Source: Sciscionella marina DSM 45152 | GTDB lineage: Bacteria; Actinomycetota; Actinomycetes; Mycobacteriales; Pseudonocardiaceae | Direction: 5' to 3' | DNA length: 64,000 bases | Assembly: GCF_000379465.1 (NCBI RefSeq) | Contig: NZ_KB905380.1 | Coordinates: 248,001 to 312,000, forward strand | Part shown: one piece after another, positions 52,419-60,152 of the stretch | Numbering within the stretch: position 1 is the first letter of the stretch | Layout of the letters: every line of letters begins with the position of its first letter | The notes under the pieces: model-generated | Database searches by the model: none | The model's input: the letters and a program-made list of their open reading frames with translations, nothing else | What the model was told of the DNA's origin: nothing | Made by a program: the position numbers and the translations under genes

Positions 52419-55263
52419 CCCCGAGCGCCCGCGCGGCGAGGCTGGCCAGGTGCACCGGTTCCCGCTCGCCGAGCTGGCGGATCTGGGTACGGCAGCTGAA
52501 CCCGTCGGCGTGCACCTCGCTCGTACCGTCCGCGCGCATGGCGGGCAGCAGCTCTTGTTCCGCGCAGGCCACCGACACCTCATAGTGCCCGCGTTCGAAG
52601 CCGAAGTTCCCGGCCAGCCCGCAACAGCCGCCCTCGAGGACGGTCACCTGCTCGGTGAGCTGTTCCAGCAGGGCGCGATCGGGTGCCGAACCGAGGTCCG
52701 CGTGCTGGTGGCAGTGCACCTGGCTGAGCACGGTGCCCTCGCCCCGTGGCGCGCGCTGCTCGATGGCCGCACCGGTCTGCTCGGCAAAGGTCCTGGTCAA
52801 TCCGGCGAGCAGGGGAACCCGCTCATCATCGGGCAGTAGCTCGGCCGCGTCGGCGCGCAGCATCGCGGTGCAGCTGGGTTCCAGGCCGACGACCGGAACC
52901 CCGGCACGCAGCCACGGCTCCAGCGTGTCCAGGGTGGACCGCAGCCGCCGCCGCGCCGCTTCGAAGCGCCCGGTGCTGTACCAGGTCAGCCCGCAGCACA
53001 CCGGCCGCTGCGGCAGCACTACCCGGTACCCGAGCTCCTCGAGTACGGCCACCGCGTCCTGGCCGATCTCCGGATCGAAGTGGTTGGTGAAGGTGTCCGG
53101 CCACAGCAGCACGGTGTCCCCGCCCGCGCGTGCCGGGCGGCGAGCCCACCACTGCCGCAGGGTCCACCCGGCCAGTGCGGGGATCGCGCGCTCCGGGGCG
53201 AGGCCGCCCGCCCGGTTCAGCAGCGGGGCGAACCGGGAGCCGGTCACCGCGTTGACCATCCGGGGCGCGCGGGCGGCCAGGCGCAGCCACTGCGGCAGCG
53301 CACCCATCGCGTAGTGGCTCATCGGGCGCGGGCGCCCGCGGTAGCGCCGGTTGAGGTACTCGGCCTTGTAGGCGGCCATGTCCACCCCGACCGGGCAGTC
53401 GGTCTTGCAGCCCTTGCAGCCGAGGCACATGTCGAGCGCCGCACCGACCTCGGGTGACCGCCAGCCCTCGGTGATCACCTCGCCGTTCAGCATCTCGAAC
53501 AGCAGCCGCGCTCGGCCGCGGGTGGAGTTCTGCTCCTGACCGGTCGCCCGGTAGCTCGGGCACATCACCCCACCGGACGGGGCGAGGCATTTCCCCACAC
53601 CGACACAGCGCCTGCTCGCCGCGGCGAGGTCCCCGCCGTCCGCGTGCAGCGCGAGCTCCGCGCGCGTCGGCAGCGTCGCGGGGGCCACAACGGGGCGCAG
53701 GTCCGCGTCCAGCGGGGCCGGGTCCACGATCCGGCCGGGATTCATCCGCGCGTCCGGATCGAAGGCGGCCTTGAACGCGCCGAACGCATCGATGATCCGG
53801 GGCGGGTACATCTTGGGCAGCAGCTCCGCGCGCGCCTGCCCGTCGCCGTGCTCCCCGGAAAGCGATCCGCCGTGCGCCACGACCAGATCCGCGGCCGCGG
53901 TGAGGAAATCCCGGTACCGGGCCGATCCGTCCGGCTCGGTGAACGGAAAATCGATGCGCACGTGCAGGCAGCCCTCGCCGAAGTGCCCGTAGACGGTGCC
54001 CCGCCTGCCGTGTTCGCCCAGCAGTTCGGTGAACGAGCGCAGGTAGGAACCCAGCCGCTCCGGTGGCACCGCGGCGTCCTCCCAGCCCGACCACGCTTCC
54101 GCGCCGTCGGCGAGCCGGGTCGCGAGCCCGGCGCCCTCCTCGCGGATCCGCCACAGCCGCCGTTGCCGCGCCGGTTCGGTGACCACCAGCGCCCCGGTAC
54201 CCGCCCCGGTCATCGCCTTCTCCACCAGCCGCGCCTGTTCGGCCGCCTCGCCCTGGTCCGCGCCGCCGACCTCGACGTAGAGCCAGGCACCGCCCTCGGG
54301 CAGTTCCCCGCGCACCCCGGTGCGCTCCTGGAAAGCCCGCACCAGCTGCTCGTCGATGCCCTCCACGGTCAGCACCGGCAGCCCGAGCAGCGCCGGGACG
54401 GCGTCCGCGGCGGCGATCGGGTCGGCGAAGCCGAGCACCACGAGCGCCCGGGTCCGCGGTACCCGGACCAGGTCGACGGTGGCGCTGAGCAGTGTGGCGC
54501 AGGTGCCCTCGGTCCCCACGAAGGCGCGGGCCAGGTCGAAGCCGTGCTCCGGGAGCAGCGCGTCGAGCCGGTACCCCGAACCACGCCTGGGCAGCTCCGG
54601 AAAGGCCGCCCGGATCGCCGCCTGTTCACGTTCCGCGATCCGCCGCAGGTCCCGGTACAACTCGCCGATCCGGTCCTGGCGGGCACACAGCGCGGCGAGC
54701 TGTTCGGGTGTGGTGGGCCCCAGTTCGGTCACCGTGCCATCGGGCAGCGCCACCTCGCAGGAGCGCACCGAGTCCGCGGTCATCCCCCATGCCACCGAAT
54801 GCGAACCGCAGGCGTTGTTACCGATCATCCCGCCGAGCGTGCACCTGCTGTGCGTGGACGGGTCCGGGCCGAAGGTCAGCCCGTGCGCGCCCGCCCGGTC
54901 CCGCAACCGGTCCAGCACCAGACCGGGCCGCACCCTGGCCACGGCACGCTCCGGATCGAGCTCGAGGATCTGGTTGAACCGCGGAGTGCAGTCCAGTATC
55001 ACGGCCGCGTTGCTGGCCTGGCCGCCGATGCTGGTGCCCGCCCCGCGCGGCAGCACGGGAAGACCGTACGCGGCGCACCGTTCCAGGATAGCCAGCACAT
55101 CCTCCGTGCTCGCCGGTTCGACCACCGCGAGCGGGATGTGCCGGTAGTTCGAGGCATCGGTGGAGTACAGCGCCCGTGCCATGGTGTCGGTGCGCACGGT
55201 CCCCTCGAGCACCGCGGCCAGTTCGCCGCCGAACGCCTGAATGTGTTTCGCTGTCGCCACCAT
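52405..55263 (-). CDS. FAD/4Fe-4S D-2-hydroxyacid dehydrogenase (YdiJ-like)
   Basis: 952 residues, close to the ~1000 of YdiJ. The order is a VAO-type FAD domain (VLPRGAGTSIGGQASNAAVI, then LGGMIGNNACGSHSVAWGM), an FAD-oxidase C-terminal domain (SLSGEHGDGQARAELLPKMY), a ferredoxin-like pair CVGVGKCLAPSGGVMCPSYR and CLGCKGCKTDCPVGVDMAAY, and two CCG domains (RPVCCGLTWYSTG; GGCCGLAGNFGFE). This architecture is that of bacterial D-2-hydroxyglutarate dehydrogenase and related D-lactate/glycolate oxidases feeding electrons to the membrane. Divergence from a transhydrogenase that makes D-2-hydroxyglutarate argues for that substrate. Confidence 0.88.
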   Translation of the reverse strand: MVATAKHIQAFGGELAAVLEGTVRTDTMARALYSTDASNYRHIPLAVVEPASTEDVLAILERCAAYGLPVLPRGAGTSIGGQASNAAVILDCTPRFNQILELDPERAVARVRPGLVLDRLRDRAGAHGLTFGPDPSTHSRCTLGGMIGNNACGSHSVAWGMTADSVRSCEVALPDGTVTELGPTTPEQLAALCARQDRIGELYRDLRRIAEREQAAIRAAFPELPRRGSGYRLDALLPEHGFDLARAFVGTEGTCATLLSATVDLVRVPRTRALVVLGFADPIAAADAVPALLGLPVLTVEGIDEQLVRAFQERTGVRGELPEGGAWLYVEVGGADQGEAAEQARLVEKAMTGAGTGALVVTEPARQRRLWRIREEGAGLATRLADGAEAWSGWEDAAVPPERLGSYLRSFTELLGEHGRRGTVYGHFGEGCLHVRIDFPFTEPDGSARYRDFLTAAADLVVAHGGSLSGEHGDGQARAELLPKMYPPRIIDAFGAFKAAFDPDARMNPGRIVDPAPLDADLRPVVAPATLPTRAELALHADGGDLAAASRRCVGVGKCLAPSGGVMCPSYRATGQEQNSTRGRARLLFEMLNGEVITEGWRSPEVGAALDMCLGCKGCKTDCPVGVDMAAYKAEYLNRRYRGRPRPMSHYAMGALPQWLRLAARAPRMVNAVTGSRFAPLLNRAGGLAPERAIPALAGWTLRQWWARRPARAGGDTVLLWPDTFTNHFDPEIGQDAVAVLEELGYRVVLPQRPVCCGLTWYSTGRFEAARRRLRSTLDTLEPWLRAGVPVVGLEPSCTAMLRADAAELLPDDERVPLLAGLTRTFAEQTGAAIEQRAPRGEGTVLSQVHCHQHADLGSAPDRALLEQLTEQVTVLEGGCCGLAGNFGFERGHYEVSVACAEQELLPAMRADGTSEVHADGFSCRTQIRQLGEREPVHLASLAARALGVSAT

Positions 55264-55321
55264 TGCCGATCTCCTGACTTTCCGCCCGGCCCTTTACGAA
55301 CGCCGTCTCACGCCTTACGGT

Positions 55322-55334
55322 CTATGTCACATAG
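55322..55334. promoter_or_regulatory. Palindrome in the divergent dehydrogenase/transhydrogenase promoter
   Basis: CTATGTCACATAG is a perfect 13-bp palindrome about 58 bp upstream of the dehydrogenase start and 44 bp upstream of the transhydrogenase start. It is followed by a further AT-rich, partly symmetric stretch (GTGGG...CCCATATAG). Either flanking IclR protein could bind here to control both directions. Confidence 0.5.
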
Positions 55335-55378
55335 TGGGTGTGTCTCCCATATAGTGTCAACGATTGGAGCCGTCGACG

Positions 55379-56650
55379 ATGCCGGAAATCCGCACCAACG
55401 AAAGCGTTTTCACCTGGGCCGCCCCGCCGCTCAAATTCGGGGCGGGCGCACTGGACGAGATCGGCGCGGAGGTCGCGGCGATGGCCGCGGGCAGCTGCCT
55501 GGTGCTCACCGATCCGGCCGTGCAGGAGACCGGAATTCCCGACCAGATCAAGGAAAGCCTGCTGTCGGCCGGGGTCAAGGCCGAGGTGTTCGACCGGGTC
55601 GGTGTGGAACCGACCGATGAGAGCATCGCCGAAGCCGTCTCCTATGCACGGGAACGCGAATGGGACTGCTTCGTCGCCGTGGGTGGCGGATCGGCCATCG
55701 ACACCGCGAAGGCGGTCAACCTGCTCACCACGCATCCCGGGGAACTGCTGGACTTCGTCACTCCGCCGATCGGCGGCGGCAAGGCACCGTGGCTGCCGCT
55801 CAAACCGCTGATCGCGGTGCCCACCACGGCGGGAACCGGATCGGAATCCACGACCATCTGCGTGATCGACTTCCTGGGCCTGCACCTCAAGGCCGGGGTG
55901 AGCCATGCCAAGCTCCGGCCGAGCCTGGCCGTGGTGGACCCGAGGACCCTGCTCACCCTGCCGCCCGAGGTGACCGCGGCCAGTGGCATGGATGTGCTCT
56001 CGCACGCGCTGGAGAGCTACACGGCGGTGCGCTACGACGCGAAGGCCGCGCCCGAGGATCCCATGCGCCGCCCCGCTTTCTGCGGTTCCAACCCGATCAG
56101 CGATGTGTGGTGCGAGATGGCGCTGCGGCTCGTCGGCGCCCACCTGCGGGCCGCGGTGTGCAACGGCCGCGATCTGGCCGCGCGCACGAACATGGCGCTG
56201 GCCTCCACCTACGCGGGCACCGGTTTCGGCAACGCGGGCACCCATCTGCCGCACGCCAACGCCTACCCGGTCGCCGGGGCGGTGCGCGAATACCACGCCG
56301 CCGGGTACCCGCAGATGCCGATGGTGCCGCACGGCCAGGCGGTCTCGGCCACCGCGCCCGCGGTGTTCCGCTGGACCTACCCGGCTGATCCGGAACGCCA
56401 CCTGCGGGCCGCCGAACTGCTTTCCGGGCGCACCTTCACCAAGACCGACGGTGCCGAGGCACTGCCCGCCGTGCTCACCGAGCTGATGACCGATATCGGG
56501 ATGCCATCGGGGCTGCGCGCGTTCGGTTACACCGCCGACGACATCGACACCCTCGCCGAGGGCACGCTGAAGCAGACCAGGCAACTGGCGGTGGTGCCCC
56601 GGCCGGTGGACCGGCAGGCGCTGACCCGCATCTTCGAGCAGTCACTGTGA
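55379..56650 (+). CDS. Iron alcohol dehydrogenase, hydroxyacid-oxoacid transhydrogenase-like
   Basis: 423 residues from ATG 55379; TTG 55364 is an alternative. The nucleotide-binding core VAVGGGSAIDTAKAVNLLTT and PTTAGTGSESTTICVID and the metal ligands in DVLSHALESYTA and MVPHGQAVS are those of type III iron alcohol dehydrogenases. NPISDVWCEMALRLVGAHLR and FRWTYPADPERHLRAAELL match the ADHFE1/HOT subgroup rather than simple alcohol dehydrogenases. HOT oxidises gamma-hydroxybutyrate to succinate semialdehyde while reducing 2-oxoglutarate to D-2-hydroxyglutarate, with no free NAD needed. The divergent YdiJ-like gene could recycle the product. Confidence 0.85.
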   Translation: MPEIRTNESVFTWAAPPLKFGAGALDEIGAEVAAMAAGSCLVLTDPAVQETGIPDQIKESLLSAGVKAEVFDRVGVEPTDESIAEAVSYAREREWDCFVAVGGGSAIDTAKAVNLLTTHPGELLDFVTPPIGGGKAPWLPLKPLIAVPTTAGTGSESTTICVIDFLGLHLKAGVSHAKLRPSLAVVDPRTLLTLPPEVTAASGMDVLSHALESYTAVRYDAKAAPEDPMRRPAFCGSNPISDVWCEMALRLVGAHLRAAVCNGRDLAARTNMALASTYAGTGFGNAGTHLPHANAYPVAGAVREYHAAGYPQMPMVPHGQAVSATAPAVFRWTYPADPERHLRAAELLSGRTFTKTDGAEALPAVLTELMTDIGMPSGLRAFGYTADDIDTLAEGTLKQTRQLAVVPRPVDRQALTRIFEQSL

Positions 56651-56665
56651 TTCAGGGAGACCGCG

Positions 56666-58027
56666 ATGACTGCTGTCCCGGACAATGCGACGCAGCGGCA
56701 GACACAGCGTCAACTGCGCACGGTGGTCGCCTCGAGCGTGATCGGCACGACGGTCGAGTGGTACGACTTCTTCCTCTACGGCACCGCGGCGGGGATCATC
56801 TTCAACCGGTTCTATTTCCCGAGCGGGAACCCGGTGGTCTCCACGGTGCTCTCCTTCGCCACCTTCGCGCTCGGCTTCGTCGCCCGGCCGATCGGCGGGC
56901 TGATCTTCGGGCACATCGGTGACAAGCTCGGGCGCAAACGCACCCTGGTGGCGACCATGCTCATCATGGGCGCGGCCACGGTGGCGATCGGCATCGTGCC
57001 CACCTACTCCCAGATCGGTCTCGCCGCACCGCTGATTTTGGTGGTGCTGCGGCTGATCCAGGGTGTGGCGATCGGCGGCGAATGGGGCGGCGCCGTGCTG
57101 CTCGCCGTGGAATACGCACCCGCCCGGAAACGCGGCTTCTACGGCAGTTTCCCGCAACTGGGACTCGCCACCGGACTGGTACTGGGAACCGGAGTGTTCG
57201 CCCTGCTCAACGCGGCGATGCCCGGGGACGCTTTCCTGTCCTGGGGCTGGCGGCTCGCGTTCGGGCTCTCCGCGCTGCTGGTGCTGATCGGCCTGTTCAT
57301 CCGGCTGCGCGTGGTGGAGACCCCGGCGTTCCGCACCATGGAGAGCAACCAGGCGAAGGCCACCATCCCGGCGATGGACCTGCTGCGTGACCGCGCCAGT
57401 CGGCGGAACCTGTTGCTGGGCATGGGAAGCAGGCTGCACGAGGGTGTCTCGTTCAACACCTGGGCGGTGTTCGCCATCTCCTATGGCACCGGCACCATCG
57501 GCATGGATCGCCAGCCACTGCTGCTCGCGGTGCTCGCCGCCGCCGCGGTGATGGCGATCTGCATCCCGCTGTTCGGCAGCGCATCCGACCGGTACGGGCG
57601 CAAACGGGTGTTCGGGCTCGGTCTCGTGCTGACCGGAATCGGGGCTTTCCCCGCCTTCGTACTGCTCAATCAGGCGAACACGGTCGCGGCGATCCTCGCA
57701 CTGATCGGGGTGCTCGGCATCTGTTATCCGCTGGTGTACGGGCCACAGGCGGCTTTCTACGCCGAACTGTTCCCCACTTCGGTCCGGTGCACCGGGATCT
57801 CGCTGGTGTACCAGCTCTCCGGAATCGTGGCCTCCGGCCTCACCCCGCTGCTGCTGGCCTATCTGGTCAGTCTCGGCGGTGGTGGCTACGGCTTCGTGCT
57901 GACCTATCTGCTGGTCACCATGGTGCTCAGCCTGGTGTCCACGGTGCTCATCCGCAGGGCCGATCCCGCGGAGCAGACCGAAGCAGACCGCGCCGGGCAG
58001 TTGCGGAGCACGCCGGCGAACGGTTGA
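56666..58027 (+). CDS. MFS transporter, metabolite:H+ symporter (MHS) family
   Basis: 453 residues with 12 transmembrane helices. SVIGTTVEWYDFFLYGTAAG at the N-terminus, FGHIGDKLGRKRTLVATMLI after TM2 and VAIGGEWGGAVLLAVEYAPA in TM4-5 define the MHS family (KgtP, ProP, ShiA, CitA relatives), which import carboxylates and compatible solutes with protons. Placed 15 bp after the transhydrogenase gene, it should bring in that enzyme's hydroxyacid or a precursor. Confidence 0.92.
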   Translation: MTAVPDNATQRQTQRQLRTVVASSVIGTTVEWYDFFLYGTAAGIIFNRFYFPSGNPVVSTVLSFATFALGFVARPIGGLIFGHIGDKLGRKRTLVATMLIMGAATVAIGIVPTYSQIGLAAPLILVVLRLIQGVAIGGEWGGAVLLAVEYAPARKRGFYGSFPQLGLATGLVLGTGVFALLNAAMPGDAFLSWGWRLAFGLSALLVLIGLFIRLRVVETPAFRTMESNQAKATIPAMDLLRDRASRRNLLLGMGSRLHEGVSFNTWAVFAISYGTGTIGMDRQPLLLAVLAAAAVMAICIPLFGSASDRYGRKRVFGLGLVLTGIGAFPAFVLLNQANTVAAILALIGVLGICYPLVYGPQAAFYAELFPTSVRCTGISLVYQLSGIVASGLTPLLLAYLVSLGGGGYGFVLTYLLVTMVLSLVSTVLIRRADPAEQTEADRAGQLRSTPANG

Positions 58028-58091
58028 TCCGGACGCCCGTTCCGGGGCGCACGGTAGGCTGCTGCCATCAGGCAAGGAGGAGGCCAGCAGC

Positions 58092-58883
58092 ATGAGCACC
58101 CCGGAAGCGGGCGGCCGGGTGGCCGGTACCCAGACCGTGGCCCGCGCGTTCGCCGTGTTGCGGTTGTTCCGCGATCACCGAGGCGATCTCGGTGTCGGGG
58201 CCGTGGCACGGGAACTCGGGCTCAACCTCAGCACGACCCACCGCATCGTGCGGGCGCTCGTGGCCGAGGGGTACCTCGCGCAGAACGAGGACAACGAGCA
58301 CTACTACCTCGGCGCGGGCGCGCTGCTGCTCGGCCAGGCCGCCCAGCACAACTTCGGCCTCGACGTGGTGTACCCGGTACTGCAGCGGCTCGCCGAGCAG
58401 ACCGGTGAATCGGTGAACCTCGGCGTGCTCTCCGGGAGCACCGAGGTCGTGGTCGTGGAGCGGGTCGAATCCGCGCAGCCGCTGCGGTTCACCCAGCCGC
58501 CGGGCACCCGCATCGCACTGCACGCCTCCTCCATGGGCAAGGCGCTGCTGGCCAACAACTCCGATGCCGAGCACCAGACCTTGCACGGCACACCACGGCT
58601 CACCAAGGTCACCGAGAAGACATACGCCACCGCGAAGGCCCTGCGCGCCGAACTGGACACCATCCGGGCGCGCGGCTGGAGCACCGACGACGAGGAGTCC
58701 GTGCTCGGGGTGCGCTGTGCGGGTGCCCCGATCCTGGACAGCGCGGGCCGGGCGCGCGCCGCGGTCGCCGTGCAGGCCCCCGCGGTGCGGGTACCGGACG
58801 AGCGGTTCGCCGAACTCGGCCCGCTCGTCGCCGCCGCCGCGAAGGAGATCGCGACGCTGCTGCCGCCCGGGCACAGTTTCTAG
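58092..58883 (+). CDS. IclR-family regulator, right of the transhydrogenase module
   Basis: 263 residues. The winged helix is LGVGAVARELGLNLSTTHRI followed by VRALVAEGYLAQNEDNEHYY; the effector domain includes RIALHASSMGKALLANNSDA. It is transcribed in line with the transhydrogenase and MFS genes, 64 bp after the latter, with AAGGAGGAGG before its ATG. It is paralogous to the IclR at 51615, so the module is bracketed by two similar regulators that may compete for, or share, the palindrome at 55322. Confidence 0.9.
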   Translation: MSTPEAGGRVAGTQTVARAFAVLRLFRDHRGDLGVGAVARELGLNLSTTHRIVRALVAEGYLAQNEDNEHYYLGAGALLLGQAAQHNFGLDVVYPVLQRLAEQTGESVNLGVLSGSTEVVVVERVESAQPLRFTQPPGTRIALHASSMGKALLANNSDAEHQTLHGTPRLTKVTEKTYATAKALRAELDTIRARGWSTDDEESVLGVRCAGAPILDSAGRARAAVAVQAPAVRVPDERFAELGPLVAAAAKEIATLLPPGHSF

Positions 58884-58921
58884 CCGCTACCCCGTGCCCT
58901 CATTGATCCATCTGCCGTTGA

Positions 58922-59314
58922 TCAGGAATCCGTGCGGTGTTTGCAGTTCACCGGTTTGCCGGGAGCGGGCGCGGTGGCCTTGGCGAGTTCCTTCGTGCCA
59001 TCCAGCAGGATCCGGCAGCTCAGCAGTGCCTGCCCCGTCGGGGTGGCGGTCACCTTGGCGTCCTTTCCGGCACTGACGATGGCGTTCGGCTCCTTCCACG
59101 GCAGCCCGACCGGGCCGGTCACCGTGAAGTCCGAAACCTTGTCCTGATACCGATCGGGCGAGGCGGAATAGCCCACCGCCGAAAGGGTTCCGCCGTCCGG
59201 TGCGGTGACCTCGTAGCTGATCGCCCAGGATTTCCCCGTGGGATTCGAACAAGCCGAAACGGTCCCGATGACGGCCACCGTGACGGCGGCGCAGCACAGG
59301 ATCCTTGCCTTCAT
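58922..59314 (-). CDS. MmpS-like lipoprotein
   Basis: 130 residues from ATG 59314 with GAGGAG upstream. A hydrophobic signal ends in a lipobox (GTVSAC), so the mature protein is lipid-anchored. The mature domain WAISYEVTAPDGGTLSAVGY ... GLPWKEPNAIVSAG ... LLSCRILLDGTKELAKATA has the strand pattern and Cys spacing of MmpS-type accessory proteins, although no MmpL transporter is adjacent. It probably sits on the outer face of the membrane with an envelope function. Confidence 0.75.
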   Translation of the reverse strand: MKARILCCAAVTVAVIGTVSACSNPTGKSWAISYEVTAPDGGTLSAVGYSASPDRYQDKVSDFTVTGPVGLPWKEPNAIVSAGKDAKVTATPTGQALLSCRILLDGTKELAKATAPAPGKPVNCKHRTDS

Positions 59315-59367
59315 ACGATCGTCTCCTCGATTCCGGTTCGCACCGGATCGTAGAGACTTCCGGTGAC

Positions 59368-59393
59368 CCGTGCGGAATCGCCGGTCCGCACGG
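59368..59393. repeat. Inverted repeat in the lipoprotein/DUF4232 intergenic region
   Basis: CCGTGCGGA and TCCGCACGG are exact reverse complements, eight bases apart, within the 243-bp gap between divergent genes. It may be an operator or RNA hairpin. Another short dyad (CCGGTTCGCACCGG) lies at 59331-59344. No promoter hexamers are convincing. Confidence 0.35.
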
Positions 59394-59557
59394 GCAAGGC
59401 GAGCACTCGAATCGGTGACAACCCGCATGACGTCTGGCGGCCGCCCGGGTTGCTCCCCGGTGGTTCATGACATTCCGGGCCCACCCTCGGGGGCGGCCAC
59501 GCATCTGTGGTTGTGAGAAACCGGCAAGACCTGATGCATGGAAAGTGAGGGGTTGAC

Positions 59558-60085
59558 ATGACCAGCACCACCGCCTTCGCCCGCCGCGCGATCGCCGCCA
59601 CCAGCCTGACCGCCGCCGCGGTGCTGAGCCCGTTCGCCGTCGACGCGGTGGCAGCGACCGCCCCCGGACACGCCGACTCGCCTGCGCCCTCGTCCTGCCG
59701 TCCGGCGAACTACCAGGCGAGCATCAAGACCGACCACCCCAGCGCGGGCCAGCGGCACTACCGGGTCACGCTGACCGCCGCTCCCGGCTACGCCCCCTGC
59801 ACCTTGCAGGGTTCCCCGCAGGACCTGATCTTCTCCCAGGGCGCCGGTCCCGCGGGGGTCAGCGCCACCACCTATGGCGACCCGCGGGCCCCCGTGACCT
59901 TCGGCCCGGGCAAACCGGTGCACTTCGACATCAGCACCCCCGACACTCCCGGCGGTGCGCCCGTGGACGGGGTCAGCTTCACCCTCGGCGCGCCCGGTGG
60001 CGCGATCCCGAGCACCGGCGCGGCCCAGGGCGGTATGGAGGTGGACAAGGGCACCCAGGTGGGTCCGATCGAGGCGGGCGCCTGA
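59558..60085 (+). CDS. Secreted DUF4232 protein
   Basis: 175 residues from ATG 59558. The signal peptide (RRAIAATSLTAAAVLSPFAV...DAVAA) is followed by a single DUF4232 beta-sandwich (SSCRPANYQASIKTDHPSAG ... YRVTLTAAPGYAPCTLQGSP) with two cysteines that could form a disulfide. Such proteins are abundant in streptomycetes and relatives and have no established function. A GTGAGGGG motif six bases before ATG serves as the ribosome site. Confidence 0.75.
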   Translation: MTSTTAFARRAIAATSLTAAAVLSPFAVDAVAATAPGHADSPAPSSCRPANYQASIKTDHPSAGQRHYRVTLTAAPGYAPCTLQGSPQDLIFSQGAGPAGVSATTYGDPRAPVTFGPGKPVHFDISTPDTPGGAPVDGVSFTLGAPGGAIPSTGAAQGGMEVDKGTQVGPIEAGA

Positions 60086-60152
60086 GGATTCGCCCGAACA
60101 CGTCCGGCCGGGATATTTACCGGAGGACCGGTGCTCGCTACCGTCGCTGCAC

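Noticed and set aside
53644-55620. 658-codon plus-strand open frame opposite the FAD/Fe-S dehydrogenase
   Set aside because: The dehydrogenase motifs on the minus strand are complete; the opposite frame is a GC-driven shadow.
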